Assembly (NCBI GenBank): GCA_035508495.1
Contig: DATJMX010000057.1
Coordinates: 1 to 64,000, forward strand
Length of the DNA: 64,000 bases
Direction of reading: 5' to 3'
DNA from: Candidatus Binataceae bacterium
Lineage (GTDB): Bacteria > Desulfobacterota > Binatia > Binatales > Binataceae
Under the pieces are notes generated by a model. It saw only the letters and a list, made by a program, of their open reading frames with translations, did not search any database and was not told the DNA's origin. Shown piece after piece: positions 8,998-18,274 of the stretch (position 1 is its first letter; each line of letters opens with the position of its first letter). The position numbers and the translations under genes were made by a program.

Positions 8998-9942
8998 ATG
9001 AGCGAGGCATTCGATCAACCGCTTTCGATTTGCGGCGAGTTCCGCCGGCCGCGGCAGATGCTTGCCGACCAATCCTACGACGGACATCTGTCGCTGCACG
9101 ACGACAAGATGGCGCAGGACCTGGGCTTCCGCGCGGGGCCGATCGAAGGCCCGACCCATTTCAGCCAGTTCATCCCGCTGCTGCATCACATTTTCGGCAA
9201 CGCATGGTTCGAGCGCGGATGTATCAGCGCTCATTACCAGAGCATGGTCGTCGAAGGTGAGGAGGTCCGCGCGTTTGCCGAGCTATCCAAGAAGGCTGCG
9301 CCGATTCATATCTGGGCCGAGAAGCGCGACGGCACTACGGTGCTGACGGGCACGGCCTCGGTCGGTCCAGAATACGGCGAGACTGAAATCGCGAAACGGC
9401 TCGCCGCGCTGCGTCCGGCAAGTCAGCTCGTCATCATGCGCGATCTGAATGTCGGTCAGAAAGGCGCGAGTCCCGAGCAGGTGCGCATGGGCTTCGATCA
9501 GCACATGGGCAATCAATATCCCTTCTCGCTAAACGACAAGCTCAAGGTCATCACCGAGCCGAGTCCTTGGTACACGAGCGCGGGCGGTGCGGCGTCGCCC
9601 TGGGGCCGGGCGATCATTCCGTTCGAGATGATAAGCGTGCTGTTAGGCTACACTTCCGGCAGGGCCGGATTCCGCACCCGCGGTCCTGCAGTCGGACTCT
9701 TCGCGGCCCAGGAGATCAAACTCATCAAGGGTCCGCTCTTCGTTGATCATCCTTACGACCTCGAGCGCGAGATCATCGCGCTCAGCGAGAGCAAGCGCAC
9801 AGAATCGAACTGGGTGCGCACGAAAGTCTATGAAACGAAGACGCGCGAGCTTATCGCGGAGATGATCCTCAACGGCGCGACGTTGAAAAATTCCTACGCG
9901 AAGTACGATGAAGAGGCGAAGGCGCTGGGCAAGCATCCCTGA
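8998..9942 (+). CDS. MaoC-like / hotdog-fold acyl-CoA dehydratase-like protein
   Basis: 314 residues resembling double-hotdog MaoC-type proteins. Suggestive elements are the N-terminal ADQSYDGHLSLHDDKMAQ region, GPIEGPTHFSQF, and a second half with AAQEIKLIKGPLFVDHPYD followed by hydrophobic strands. The canonical R-specific hydratase Asp/His dyad is not clearly visible to me, so the reaction is uncertain; hydration or thioester binding of a branched acyl-CoA is plausible. ATG at 8998 is preferred over GTG at 8992. It follows the crotonase gene and is likely cotranscribed. Confidence 0.6.
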   Translation: MSEAFDQPLSICGEFRRPRQMLADQSYDGHLSLHDDKMAQDLGFRAGPIEGPTHFSQFIPLLHHIFGNAWFERGCISAHYQSMVVEGEEVRAFAELSKKAAPIHIWAEKRDGTTVLTGTASVGPEYGETEIAKRLAALRPASQLVIMRDLNVGQKGASPEQVRMGFDQHMGNQYPFSLNDKLKVITEPSPWYTSAGGAASPWGRAIIPFEMISVLLGYTSGRAGFRTRGPAVGLFAAQEIKLIKGPLFVDHPYDLEREIIALSESKRTESNWVRTKVYETKTRELIAEMILNGATLKNSYAKYDEEAKALGKHP

Positions 9943-10079
9943 CGGGTAACCGTGTGGCCCACTCCATCTCCTCCAGCGCGGCGTCCAGCGCGGCGCGGAT
10001 CGCGCAGAATGAGTGGCAGGTACATCCTCTCCTCGCCAGCACGCCGGAAGACCTGGCGCCACCAATGTCCCTATCGCTG

Positions 10080-13000
10080 TTAGCCCAAAATGGGGTGCGC
10101 CTCCAGCTCCTCCAGCAGCGCCTTGGCTTCCTTCAAGTCGGCGGTGTCGAAACCTTCGGTGAACCAGTTGTAAATTTCGGCGAGCATCGCACGCGCCTCG
10201 TCGCGGCGGTCGGTACTCATCAGCATTCGCGCGAGCGAGGCCGTCGCGCGGAGCTCGAGCGATTTCGCCCCCTGCTGTCGGGCCTTCTTGATCGCGTGCT
10301 CGACCGACGCTCTCGCCAGAGCCGGATCGGAAGGATTTTGACCCAGGAGCAACTGGCCGCGAATACGATTAATTTCCGATTCCCAGAAACATTCGCCGCT
10401 GCGATGGACCAAGTCCAAGGCGTCGCCGATCGCCGTCAAACCATCCTCGATGCGTCCGGCTCTGAGGCACGCGTCGGCGAGCGTCGCCAGACTGAGCGTG
10501 AGAAACAACTCCTCTCGGTTGGCCGCAAGCACATCGGTTTCTTCGCGTATCAGCGCCACTCCCTCCTCCGCTCTTCCAAGCTCGGTTAAGGCCCACCCTT
10601 TGACAACTCGCGCATGGCGCACAACGTAGAGGAACCCCACGTCCTCCGCTGTGTTTATCGCGGCCGCGGCGATTTCCAGCGCAAGCTCCGGTTCCAGCAT
10701 CATGCGATGAACCAGTGCCTTCAAGTACAACGCGAACGCTGCCGACATTGCGTCTCCAAGTTCATTCGCAAGTAAAGCGGCCCGATCCGCGCATCGCCGC
10801 GCCGCATCGGGACGACCGCGCAGCCATGACAGTTGCGCCTCCCATCCATGAGCGCATACGGCCGGATGATGAGCGCTGTAGAGCGGGACGACGGCGGAAC
10901 GAAGCTTCGACTCGAACAGCGCGAGTCCCCGCTCGACATGACGTTGCGAGGCCTCCAGTTCACCGGCGGAAAGCGCCACCGACCAGTCGTGATGAATCGC
11001 CTCGAGAAGGAAAACCGGATCGGGGTGGCGATCGACGAAATCCCAGATCGGCTTCTGCCGTTCGCGGGCTTCGCTCAAATTGCCGCCGACGTAGAGCAGT
11101 CCAAACAATCCAACCAGGAGCGCGAACTGCTGCTCTGGTGTGGCTCCAGTCTCAGCAAGCCGCTCGGCGCGAAGATAGGCCCGCTCGGTTTCCGGCGCGG
11201 CCCACCCTTTGGCGGCCATCAGCGCTGGGCCAAGGTTGGTTTGGAGCGCGAATTCGCGCCGGTCTCGCTCGGGGCTGGATGGCGTGAGTTCAAGTAATTC
11301 CAAAGCGGCAGTCAGGTTCCGCGTCGCCTCGCCGTACGCCAGTCGCCCAACGGCTCGGAGACCTGCGCTTTCGAGATAGTCGAGTGCCTTCGCGGAATTT
11401 CCGCTGCGGCTGTAATGATGGGCCAGTTCGTCGAGGTAGTCGTCGATTGAATTTGCATACAGCCTCTCGAGAGCCGCACCGATTCGTCCATGAAGCTGTC
11501 GGCGCCGTTCCATCAATAACGAGTTGTACGAAACCTCCTGGGTCAGCGCGTGCTTGAAGGTGTATTCAGAATCACCGATGGCCGGCTGCTCGTAGATGAA
11601 CTCGCCGACCTGGAGGACATCGAGCAGCCGCCTGATCTCGTCATCCGGGATCGAGACCACCGCACGAATCAGCGACAGCGGAAATTCGCGGCCAATTACC
11701 GCCAGCGTCTGTAACAGGTCTTTGGCATCCTGCGGCAGGCGGTCGATGCGCGCGGCGAGAATCGCCTGAACTGTCGGGGGAATCTTCAACGCCGCCAACG
11801 ACCGGGTGAGCTTCACCGCCCCGCCGTCACGCACCAGCGCGTTCTCGTCGAACAGGACCTGTACCGTCTCTTCCATGAAGAACGGATTGCCCTCGGTCTT
11901 CTCGACAATCAGCCGCTTGAGCGGCGCGAGTTCGGTACCGTCGCCGAGCAGCGCGGACAACATCTCCTCAGCAGATTCTTTACCCAGCGGATCCAGGCGT
12001 AACTGAATGTAGTAAGTCTTGCTGTTCCACTGATGCGAGTACTCGGGGCGATAATTGACCAGCAGCAGGATCTTCGCCGTGCCGATGGATTCTGCCAGCA
12101 GGTTCAAAAAGCCTTGCGTCTCCTCGTCGACCCAGTGCAGGTCCTCGAAAATCACCATCAGCGGCTGATTCATCGACTCTCGGAGCAGGATGCGCTTGAT
12201 CGCCTCGAGCGTGCGCCGCCGGCGCACCTGCCCGTCCATTTGCGCCAGCGGATCGTCGCCCTCGATAATGCCCAGCAGTACGAAAAGGTACGGCAACGTA
12301 TCTTCAAGCGAACGATCGAGCGTCAAGACCTTGCCGTTGACTTTCTCGCGCCGCGTGCGCACATCGTCATCCGAGGTGATGCGGAAGTAGCCGTGGAGCA
12401 ACTCGATTGTGGGCAGATACGCGGACGCTTTCCCGTGAGAGACGGAAAAGGTCTCCAGTACCATCCAGCCCGACTGGTGCTTGGCCTTGAACTCAAAGAA
12501 CAGGCGCGATTTGCCGGTGCCGGCCTCGGCCATCGCGGCGACAATCTGTCCACGTCCAACGCGCGTAAGTTCCGACGCGTCGCGCATCGCCTCCATCTCG
12601 CGCTCGCGCCCGACGAACTTGGTCAGCCCCCGCCCCGCCGAGCGTTGCAGCCGCGTGCGCAACGGCCCGAGCCCGGTCACCTCGTAAACATTAACCGGCT
12701 CGGTCACGCCTTTTACCTTGGTCGGACCCAGCGGCTTGAGCTGGAAATATCCCTCCACCAGTTTGCTCGTCTGCTCACTGATCGCGATCGAGCCGGTTGG
12801 CGCAACGGCCTGCATCCGCGACGCCAGGTTGGTGGTGTGCCCAATCGGCGTGTATTCAACGTGGCCGCTGCCGGTTGAGATCGAGCGCACGACGACTTCG
12901 CCGGTGTTCGCGCCGATGCGCGCCTCGATCGGCCTTCCACCATCGGCGACCAGTTTGGCCGAGTAGCGTTTCAGTTCCTCCTGCATCCGCAGGCCAGCGT

Positions 13001-13472
13001 ACAGGGCGCGCTGCGGATGGTCCTCGTGCGCAACCGGCGCCCCGAACAGGGCGAAGATTCCGTCGCCGGTCGATTGCACGATATATCCATCATAGCGCCG
13101 CACGGCGTCGATCATCAGCTTGAGCGCCGGATCGACGATCTCGCGCGCCTCCTCGGGGTCGAGGTCTTGCTCCAATTCGGTCGAGCCCTTGATGTCGGCG
13201 AACAGTGCGGTCACCGTCTTGCGCTCGCCTTCGAGAATTTCGCCGGTCGTTACTGGGCCAACCCGCAGCGCCGACTCGGGAGTCTCGATGCGGGCCGCTG
13301 ACGATGGAGCGCGAGATGCTGAGGAAAGCGCGGCGCCACAGTCGCCGCAGAACTTGAAAGGAGGCCCGTTCTCCTTGCCGCATTTCGGACAAAGGAGGGA
13401 AAACCGAGTTCCGCACTCGCCGCAGAACTTTCTATCCGCTGGATTTTCCGCCCCGCATTTTGAGCAGCGCAT
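10080..13472 (-). CDS. Zinc-ribbon class III adenylate/guanylate cyclase-AAA-TPR protein
   Basis: A 1130-residue signalling protein. The N-terminus holds two zinc ribbons (CSKC at 3-6, CGEC at 17-20, CPKC at 28-31, CGDC at 42-45). A class III cyclase domain follows (about 84-255) with metal-binding ALFADIKGSTEL and the QSTGDGIFALFG segment. An AAA/STAND ATPase follows, with GREREME and the P-loop AEAGTGKSR, and the last 500 residues look like TPR helical repeats. It probably makes a cyclic nucleotide in response to proteins bound at the TPR region. The ATG at 13472 gives a proper zinc-ribbon start; an in-frame start at 13523 is longer but unneeded. Confidence 0.85.
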   Translation of the reverse strand: MRCSKCGAENPADRKFCGECGTRFSLLCPKCGKENGPPFKFCGDCGAALSSASRAPSSAARIETPESALRVGPVTTGEILEGERKTVTALFADIKGSTELEQDLDPEEAREIVDPALKLMIDAVRRYDGYIVQSTGDGIFALFGAPVAHEDHPQRALYAGLRMQEELKRYSAKLVADGGRPIEARIGANTGEVVVRSISTGSGHVEYTPIGHTTNLASRMQAVAPTGSIAISEQTSKLVEGYFQLKPLGPTKVKGVTEPVNVYEVTGLGPLRTRLQRSAGRGLTKFVGREREMEAMRDASELTRVGRGQIVAAMAEAGTGKSRLFFEFKAKHQSGWMVLETFSVSHGKASAYLPTIELLHGYFRITSDDDVRTRREKVNGKVLTLDRSLEDTLPYLFVLLGIIEGDDPLAQMDGQVRRRRTLEAIKRILLRESMNQPLMVIFEDLHWVDEETQGFLNLLAESIGTAKILLLVNYRPEYSHQWNSKTYYIQLRLDPLGKESAEEMLSALLGDGTELAPLKRLIVEKTEGNPFFMEETVQVLFDENALVRDGGAVKLTRSLAALKIPPTVQAILAARIDRLPQDAKDLLQTLAVIGREFPLSLIRAVVSIPDDEIRRLLDVLQVGEFIYEQPAIGDSEYTFKHALTQEVSYNSLLMERRRQLHGRIGAALERLYANSIDDYLDELAHHYSRSGNSAKALDYLESAGLRAVGRLAYGEATRNLTAALELLELTPSSPERDRREFALQTNLGPALMAAKGWAAPETERAYLRAERLAETGATPEQQFALLVGLFGLLYVGGNLSEARERQKPIWDFVDRHPDPVFLLEAIHHDWSVALSAGELEASQRHVERGLALFESKLRSAVVPLYSAHHPAVCAHGWEAQLSWLRGRPDAARRCADRAALLANELGDAMSAAFALYLKALVHRMMLEPELALEIAAAAINTAEDVGFLYVVRHARVVKGWALTELGRAEEGVALIREETDVLAANREELFLTLSLATLADACLRAGRIEDGLTAIGDALDLVHRSGECFWESEINRIRGQLLLGQNPSDPALARASVEHAIKKARQQGAKSLELRATASLARMLMSTDRRDEARAMLAEIYNWFTEGFDTADLKEAKALLEELEAHPILG

Positions 13473-13725
13473 CGGTATGTTCCCAGATGGCGAAATGGTG
13501 CTCCAATGCTCGCTCGTCTGCAATCTCGCCGCTGCGTGCTGGTGAGCGATTGCCTAAGTACTCTGGGTAACTGGCAATGGCGGTCACGTCCTCTGATGGA
13601 ACCCAGGTTCACAGCACTGGATCTGCCGCTATAGTCAGTGCCAGCGCGCTTCCTCGGTTGTCTGTTTTCTGCGGCCTGTACTATAGTTTTCGCCGATCTC
13701 AACACCACACCTGTGAGATACAAAA

Positions 13726-15552
13726 ATGGATGACGCAACGTTTCTCGCCGAACTCAAACTCGATTTCGATCCCGACAAGCTGCGCGAAAAGTACATCAAG
13801 GAGCGCGACAAGCGCATCCGCAAAGATGGCAATTCGCAGTACGTCGAGGTCAAGGGCAAGTTCGCCCACTACCTGGCTGACCCCTACGTAAAGCCCGGCT
13901 TCGCTCGCGAGCCGCTGAACGACGAGGTCGATGTAGTCGTTATCGGCGGCGGCTTCGGCGGATTGCTCGCCGGCGCCCGCCTGTTCGAAGCCGGCATCAA
14001 GGACGTCCGCGTCATAGAGTCGGGCGGCGATTTCGGCGGCACCTGGTACTGGAATCGCTATCCAGGCGCGCAGTGCGACATCGAGAGCTACTGCTACCTG
14101 CCGCTAGTCGAAGAGCTCGGCTACATGCCCAAGGAGAAGTACTCCTTCGCGCCCGAGATCTACGAACATTCGCAGCGGATCGCCAAACATTACAATCTGT
14201 ATGAGAAGGCGCTGTTCCAGACGCACGTCGCCGAGCTGCGCTGGGACGAGAAGGCATCGCGCTGGATCGTCTCGACCGATCGCAAGGATTCGATTCGCGC
14301 GCGCTTCGTGATCATGGCGACCGGGCCGCTCAATCGTCCGAAGCTGCCCGCCATCACCGGAATCGACGAATTCGAGGGCCACACCTTCCACACCAGCCGC
14401 TGGGACTACGAGTACACGGGCGGCAATCATTCTGGCGGTCTGACGAAGCTCGCCGACAAGCGCGTCGCCGTTATCGGCACCGGCGCGACGGCGATTCAGT
14501 GCGTGCCCTTCGTCGGTGAGTATGCGAAGCAGCTTTATGTCTTCCAGCGCACGCCGTCATCGGTTGACGTGCGCGGCAACAAGCCGACCGATCCAGAATG
14601 GGCTAAGACGCTGAAACCCGGATGGCAGCGCGAGCGGCGTGAGAATTTCAACAACCTCGTTATCGGCGTTCCGGTCGAAGAGGATATGGTGGCCGACGGA
14701 TGGACCGACATCTTCCGCAACCTGGGAATCGCGGCCAAGAAGAATCATCGCGCGACGGAGATGACAAAGCGTCAGGCCGCGATGATGATGGAAATCGCCG
14801 ACTTCCAGAAAATGAACGGGGTACGCGCGCGAGTCGATGAAATCGTGAGCGATCCGGCTACGGCCGATGCGCTCAAGCCGTGGTATCGCCAGTTCTGCAA
14901 GCGGCCGACTTTCAACGATCAATATCTGCCGACCTTCAATCGGCCGAATGTTCAGCTTATCGACACCAGCCCGAACCAGGGCGTGGAGCGGATCACCAAG
15001 AACGGAATTGTTTCCAACGGCGTTGAATACCCGGTGGATTGCATCATCTTCGCGACCGGCTTCGAGGTCGGCACGGCATGGACGCGGCGGGCGGGCTACG
15101 AGATCTACGGCATCGACGGCCAAACGCTGACTGACTATTGGTCCGACGGCGTGAAGACCTACCACGGCTTCTCAGCTCACGGCTTCCCGAATTGCTACAT
15201 CCTCGGGCAGTCGCAGAACGGTGCGTCGGTAAACCTGACCTCGGTGCTCGACGACCAGGCCCAGCACATTACCTGGATCATCAAGCAGATAAAGGATCGC
15301 GGCCTGCACTACGCGCATCCGACCAAAGAGGCGGAAGCGGCATGGGTCGCGGAAATCAAGCGCCTCGCGGTCGTCGCGGCGCGATTCCTGACGAATTGCA
15401 CGCCCGGCTATTACAATAACGAAGGCCACTTCGGCGAAGACGGCGCCGAGGGTTTCGGCGGCGGCACCTATGCACCGGGGATCAACGCATTCAACGCGCT
15501 GATGAAAAAATGGCGCGAGAAAGGCGACCTCGAAGGCCTCGAGTTGGGTTGA
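13726..15552 (+). CDS. Flavin monooxygenase, Baeyer-Villiger type
   Basis: 608 residues of a class B flavoprotein monooxygenase. It has two Rossmann motifs: FAD-binding VVIGGGFGGLLAG near residue 70 and NADPH-binding VAVIGTGATAIQ near 250. Between them lies FEGHTFHTSRWD, matching the Baeyer-Villiger fingerprint F-x-G-x3-H-x3-W. Such enzymes insert oxygen beside a ketone to give an ester or lactone using NADPH and O2. An N-terminal extension of about 60 residues precedes the FAD motif, as in cyclohexanone/steroid monooxygenases. A strong terminator follows. The substrate is unknown; nearby SDR and hydrolase genes could supply the ketone and open the ester. Confidence 0.88.
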   Translation: MDDATFLAELKLDFDPDKLREKYIKERDKRIRKDGNSQYVEVKGKFAHYLADPYVKPGFAREPLNDEVDVVVIGGGFGGLLAGARLFEAGIKDVRVIESGGDFGGTWYWNRYPGAQCDIESYCYLPLVEELGYMPKEKYSFAPEIYEHSQRIAKHYNLYEKALFQTHVAELRWDEKASRWIVSTDRKDSIRARFVIMATGPLNRPKLPAITGIDEFEGHTFHTSRWDYEYTGGNHSGGLTKLADKRVAVIGTGATAIQCVPFVGEYAKQLYVFQRTPSSVDVRGNKPTDPEWAKTLKPGWQRERRENFNNLVIGVPVEEDMVADGWTDIFRNLGIAAKKNHRATEMTKRQAAMMMEIADFQKMNGVRARVDEIVSDPATADALKPWYRQFCKRPTFNDQYLPTFNRPNVQLIDTSPNQGVERITKNGIVSNGVEYPVDCIIFATGFEVGTAWTRRAGYEIYGIDGQTLTDYWSDGVKTYHGFSAHGFPNCYILGQSQNGASVNLTSVLDDQAQHITWIIKQIKDRGLHYAHPTKEAEAAWVAEIKRLAVVAARFLTNCTPGYYNNEGHFGEDGAEGFGGGTYAPGINAFNALMKKWREKGDLEGLELG

Positions 15553-15573
15553 GTAGCTAATCAGATCAACGCA

Positions 15574-15607
15574 AAACGCGGGTCGCAAATGCGGCCCGCG
15601 TTTTTTT
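15574..15607. terminator. Rho-independent terminator, probably bidirectional
   Basis: AAACGCGGGTCGC pairs with GCGGCCCGCGTTT across an AAAT loop (one G-U pair), followed on the plus strand by seven T residues. It ends the monooxygenase gene. Read in reverse it has a T-run as well, so it probably also ends the convergent SDR gene. Confidence 0.9.
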
Positions 15608-15624
15608 GTTGTGTAACGATCCAA

Positions 15625-16377
15625 TCAGCCGCGGCCGACGAATGGCATCTTGGTCGCCATGATCGTCATGTACTGCACATTCGCGTCGAGCGGCAGCGTC
15701 GCCATGTACACGACGGCGCGCGCGACGTGCTCGACATCGAAGGTCGGCTCGACCGCGAGTTCGCCTGAGGCTTGCGGAACTCCCTTCGACATCCGCGCCG
15801 TCATCTCAGTCGCGGCGTTGCCGATATCGATCTGACTACAGGCAATATCGTACTTGCGGCCGTCGAGCGCGGTGCATTTCGTCAGCCCCGTCATCGCGTG
15901 CTTGGTCGAAGTGTAGGGTGCGGAATTGGGACGCGGCGCATGCGCGGAGATCGATCCGTTGTTGATGATACGCCCGCCGCGCGGCTCCTGGGCCTTCATG
16001 ATACGGAAGGCCTCCTGTGTGCATAGAAATACGCCTGTGAGATTAGTCTCGACAACTGAGCGCCAACGCTCGAGCGACAAGTCTTCGAGCGGCACGGCAG
16101 GAGCGCCGATTCCGGCATTGTTGAACAGCACATCAAGCCGGCCGAACGCCTCGCGCGTCGCGGCAAAAAGACTCTTCACCGATTCCGGATCGCGAACGTC
16201 GGTCTGCACCGTCAGAGAGAGAGCGCCGGAAGCGTGGCCCTCGGCTGCCGCCGCTTCGATCAACTCGAGCCGCCGTCCCGCAAAGACGACGGCGAATCCT
16301 TCGCGCATCAAGGCGAGTGCCGCGTGCTTGCCGATTCCAGTTCCCGCGCCAGTCACGATTGCAACTCTTTCCGCCAT
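15625..16377 (-). CDS. Short-chain dehydrogenase/reductase
   Basis: 250 residues of a classical SDR: NAD(P)-binding TGAGTGIG, NNAG motif (LFNNAGIG), Ser of the catalytic region (NNGSISA) and YTSTK (Tyr-x3-Lys). It reduces or oxidises a carbonyl/alcohol with NAD(P)H. GAGCGGGAGA-type ribosome site precedes the ATG at 16377; a longer in-frame start at 16479 is unneeded. It converges on the Baeyer-Villiger-type monooxygenase gene and could generate its ketone or process its product; that link is inference. Confidence 0.85.
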   Translation of the reverse strand: MAERVAIVTGAGTGIGKHAALALMREGFAVVFAGRRLELIEAAAAEGHASGALSLTVQTDVRDPESVKSLFAATREAFGRLDVLFNNAGIGAPAVPLEDLSLERWRSVVETNLTGVFLCTQEAFRIMKAQEPRGGRIINNGSISAHAPRPNSAPYTSTKHAMTGLTKCTALDGRKYDIACSQIDIGNAATEMTARMSKGVPQASGELAVEPTFDVEHVARAVVYMATLPLDANVQYMTIMATKMPFVGRG

Positions 16378-16460
16378 ATGAATCGTCTCCCGCTCTGTAC
16401 GAACGAGCCTGCTCTGCAATAGATCAAGGATCAAGATTCTGTCAGCCGGGAGATCAGCCG

Positions 16461-17351
16461 ATGCCATACGCACAATCATCGGGAGTGAAGCTTTACTACG
16501 AGGAAACAGGGACCGGCCATCCGATTATTTTTGCGCACGAGTTCGGCTCGGACCTGCGCGAATGGGAAACGCAGGTCAGGTGGTTTTCGCGCCAGTATCG
16601 CTGCATCACGTTCAACGCGCGCGGCTATCCGCCGTCTGACGTTCCCGAACTTGACTCGCAGTATGGGCAGGATCACGCGACCGACGACGTCGCGGCGGTG
16701 CTGAGGCATCTCAAGATCGAAAAGGCGCACGTCGTCGGACTCAGCATGGGATCCTTCGCCGCGTTGCACTTCGGGATGCGTTATCCCGAGATAGCGACCG
16801 CGCTGATCGTCGCGGGATGCGGCTCAGGCGCGCCGAAATCCGAGCGCGAAACTTTCAAGCGCCAGTGCAACGCGACTGCGGAACGCTTTCTGACAGATGG
16901 TTCCGCTCGGGTAGCGAAGGATTTGGGTCTCGGCCCGACGCGCATCCAGCTTCGTAACAAAGATCCGCGCGGATGGGACGAGTTCGTGCGACATCTGAGC
17001 GAGCATTCTCCCCTCGGCTCAGCGCTCACGCTGCGCAATTACCAGGCGCTGCGACCCTCGCTCTACGATTTGTCGGAGCAGCTTGCCACGTTGACGATTC
17101 CGGTTCTGCTCGTGGTCGGAGACGAGGACGATCCGTGCCTCGACGCTAATATCTATCTCAAGCGGACGATTCCCAGCGCCGGACTCTGGATGGTGCCGCG
17201 CACCGGGCACGCCGTGAATCTCGAAGAGCCGGATGCGTTCAATCGCGCCGTGCAAAAATTCTTCGACACGGTCGAGCGCGGCAAATGGCCGGAGCGCCAC
17301 TCGCGAGGTCTCGAAGACGGCGCGCTTATCGGATCGCGAACGAGTCGTTGA
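16461..17351 (+). CDS. Alpha/beta hydrolase
   Basis: 296 residues of the alpha/beta-hydrolase fold. The nucleophile elbow is GLSMGS (Ser), the likely acid lies in VVGDEDDP and the His in RTGHAVNLEEPD. The HEFGSD loop after the first strand would form the oxyanion hole. Such proteins hydrolyse esters, lactones or C-C bonds. The ATG at 16461 follows a GGGAGA ribosome site. Position between a monooxygenase and a catabolic operon fits lactone/ester opening, but the substrate is unproven. A tail of about 30 residues after the His is Arg/Ser-rich. Confidence 0.8.
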   Translation: MPYAQSSGVKLYYEETGTGHPIIFAHEFGSDLREWETQVRWFSRQYRCITFNARGYPPSDVPELDSQYGQDHATDDVAAVLRHLKIEKAHVVGLSMGSFAALHFGMRYPEIATALIVAGCGSGAPKSERETFKRQCNATAERFLTDGSARVAKDLGLGPTRIQLRNKDPRGWDEFVRHLSEHSPLGSALTLRNYQALRPSLYDLSEQLATLTIPVLLVVGDEDDPCLDANIYLKRTIPSAGLWMVPRTGHAVNLEEPDAFNRAVQKFFDTVERGKWPERHSRGLEDGALIGSRTSR

Positions 17352-17366
17352 CGCGCCACGCAACGA

Positions 17367-18260
17367 CTAAGTGCGGATTTTCACTCCGGCGCGGTTCTCC
17401 TGGATCGTCACCGCGGCGGTGGAGTCCTTCTCTCCGAGGCCGTTGGCCAGCGCGGCGAGAAAATCCTGCTCGACGAGACTCGCCAGCGGCATCGGCACGT
17501 TGAGCTCGCGTCCGACTTCGGTCGCGAGGCCCAGGTCTTTGCGCGCGAGCTTGAGCGCGAACGTCACGCGATCGAAGTTGCCGCGAAACACCATCTTCGG
17601 CATCGTGCCCGCGAGCAGCATCCCCTGCCCATACGCGCCATCCTGCACAACTTTGAGGAGAGCCTCGGGCGCGACGCCAGCCCTCACGCCCATCGTGAAA
17701 GCCTCGGCCAGGAGCTGCGTCGAGCAGATCGCGATCATGTTGTGAACGAGCTTGGCGACCGAGCCCGCGCCGCTCGCGCCGATGTAAGAAACTTTATCAC
17801 CGATCGCATCGAGCGCAGGTTTGACCTTGTCGAAGGCCGCGCGATCGCCGCCGACCATCACCGCCAGCGTCGCATTGCGCGCGCCAGGAACGCCGCCGCT
17901 CACGGGCGCATCGAGCACTTCGATGCCTTTCACTTTGAATGCGGCGTTAAGACGTCGAATCACCGCGGGCGAGTTAGTTGAGAGATCGGCGTAGATCGCG
18001 CCGCGCGCGAGGCCGCTCATGATTCCACCCTCGCCCAGCGCAACTTCCTCGATCTCCTTGGGTCCGGGTAGCGAGGTCATGACGAGATCGCAATCGGCAG
18101 CAGCAGCGGCGGGCGACTCGGCCCATCGCGCTCCCGCCGCGAGCTGCGGCTCAGCAGCCTCGCGGCGAACATCGTAAACCATGAGCGAGTGGCCGGCCTT
18201 CAGCAGGTTAAGCGCCATCGGCCCGCCCATGTTGCCAAGACCGATGAATCCGATACGCAT
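17367..18260 (-). CDS. NAD(P)-dependent beta-hydroxyacid dehydrogenase (3-hydroxyisobutyrate dehydrogenase family)
   Basis: 297 residues. The N-terminal Rossmann motif is GLGNMGGPMALNLLKAG. Substrate-binding DAPVSGGVPGARNATLAVMVGG and the catalytic Lys segment GAGSVAKLVHNM identify the family, which oxidises 3-hydroxyacids such as 3-hydroxyisobutyrate or related branched acids to the oxoacid. It is the last gene of a minus-strand operon, 14 bases after the SDR gene, behind the linalool dehydratase/isomerase-family gene. Precise substrate is not determined. An AGGAGAG ribosome site precedes the ATG at 18260. Confidence 0.85.
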   Translation of the reverse strand: MRIGFIGLGNMGGPMALNLLKAGHSLMVYDVRREAAEPQLAAGARWAESPAAAAADCDLVMTSLPGPKEIEEVALGEGGIMSGLARGAIYADLSTNSPAVIRRLNAAFKVKGIEVLDAPVSGGVPGARNATLAVMVGGDRAAFDKVKPALDAIGDKVSYIGASGAGSVAKLVHNMIAICSTQLLAEAFTMGVRAGVAPEALLKVVQDGAYGQGMLLAGTMPKMVFRGNFDRVTFALKLARKDLGLATEVGRELNVPMPLASLVEQDFLAALANGLGEKDSTAAVTIQENRAGVKIRT

Positions 18261-18274
18261 CGCAGCTCTCCTGA

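Noticed and set aside
9954..10589. 211-residue plus-strand frame before the cyclase end
   Set aside because: Overlaps the coding 3' end of the cyclase gene and has no motif or ribosome site.
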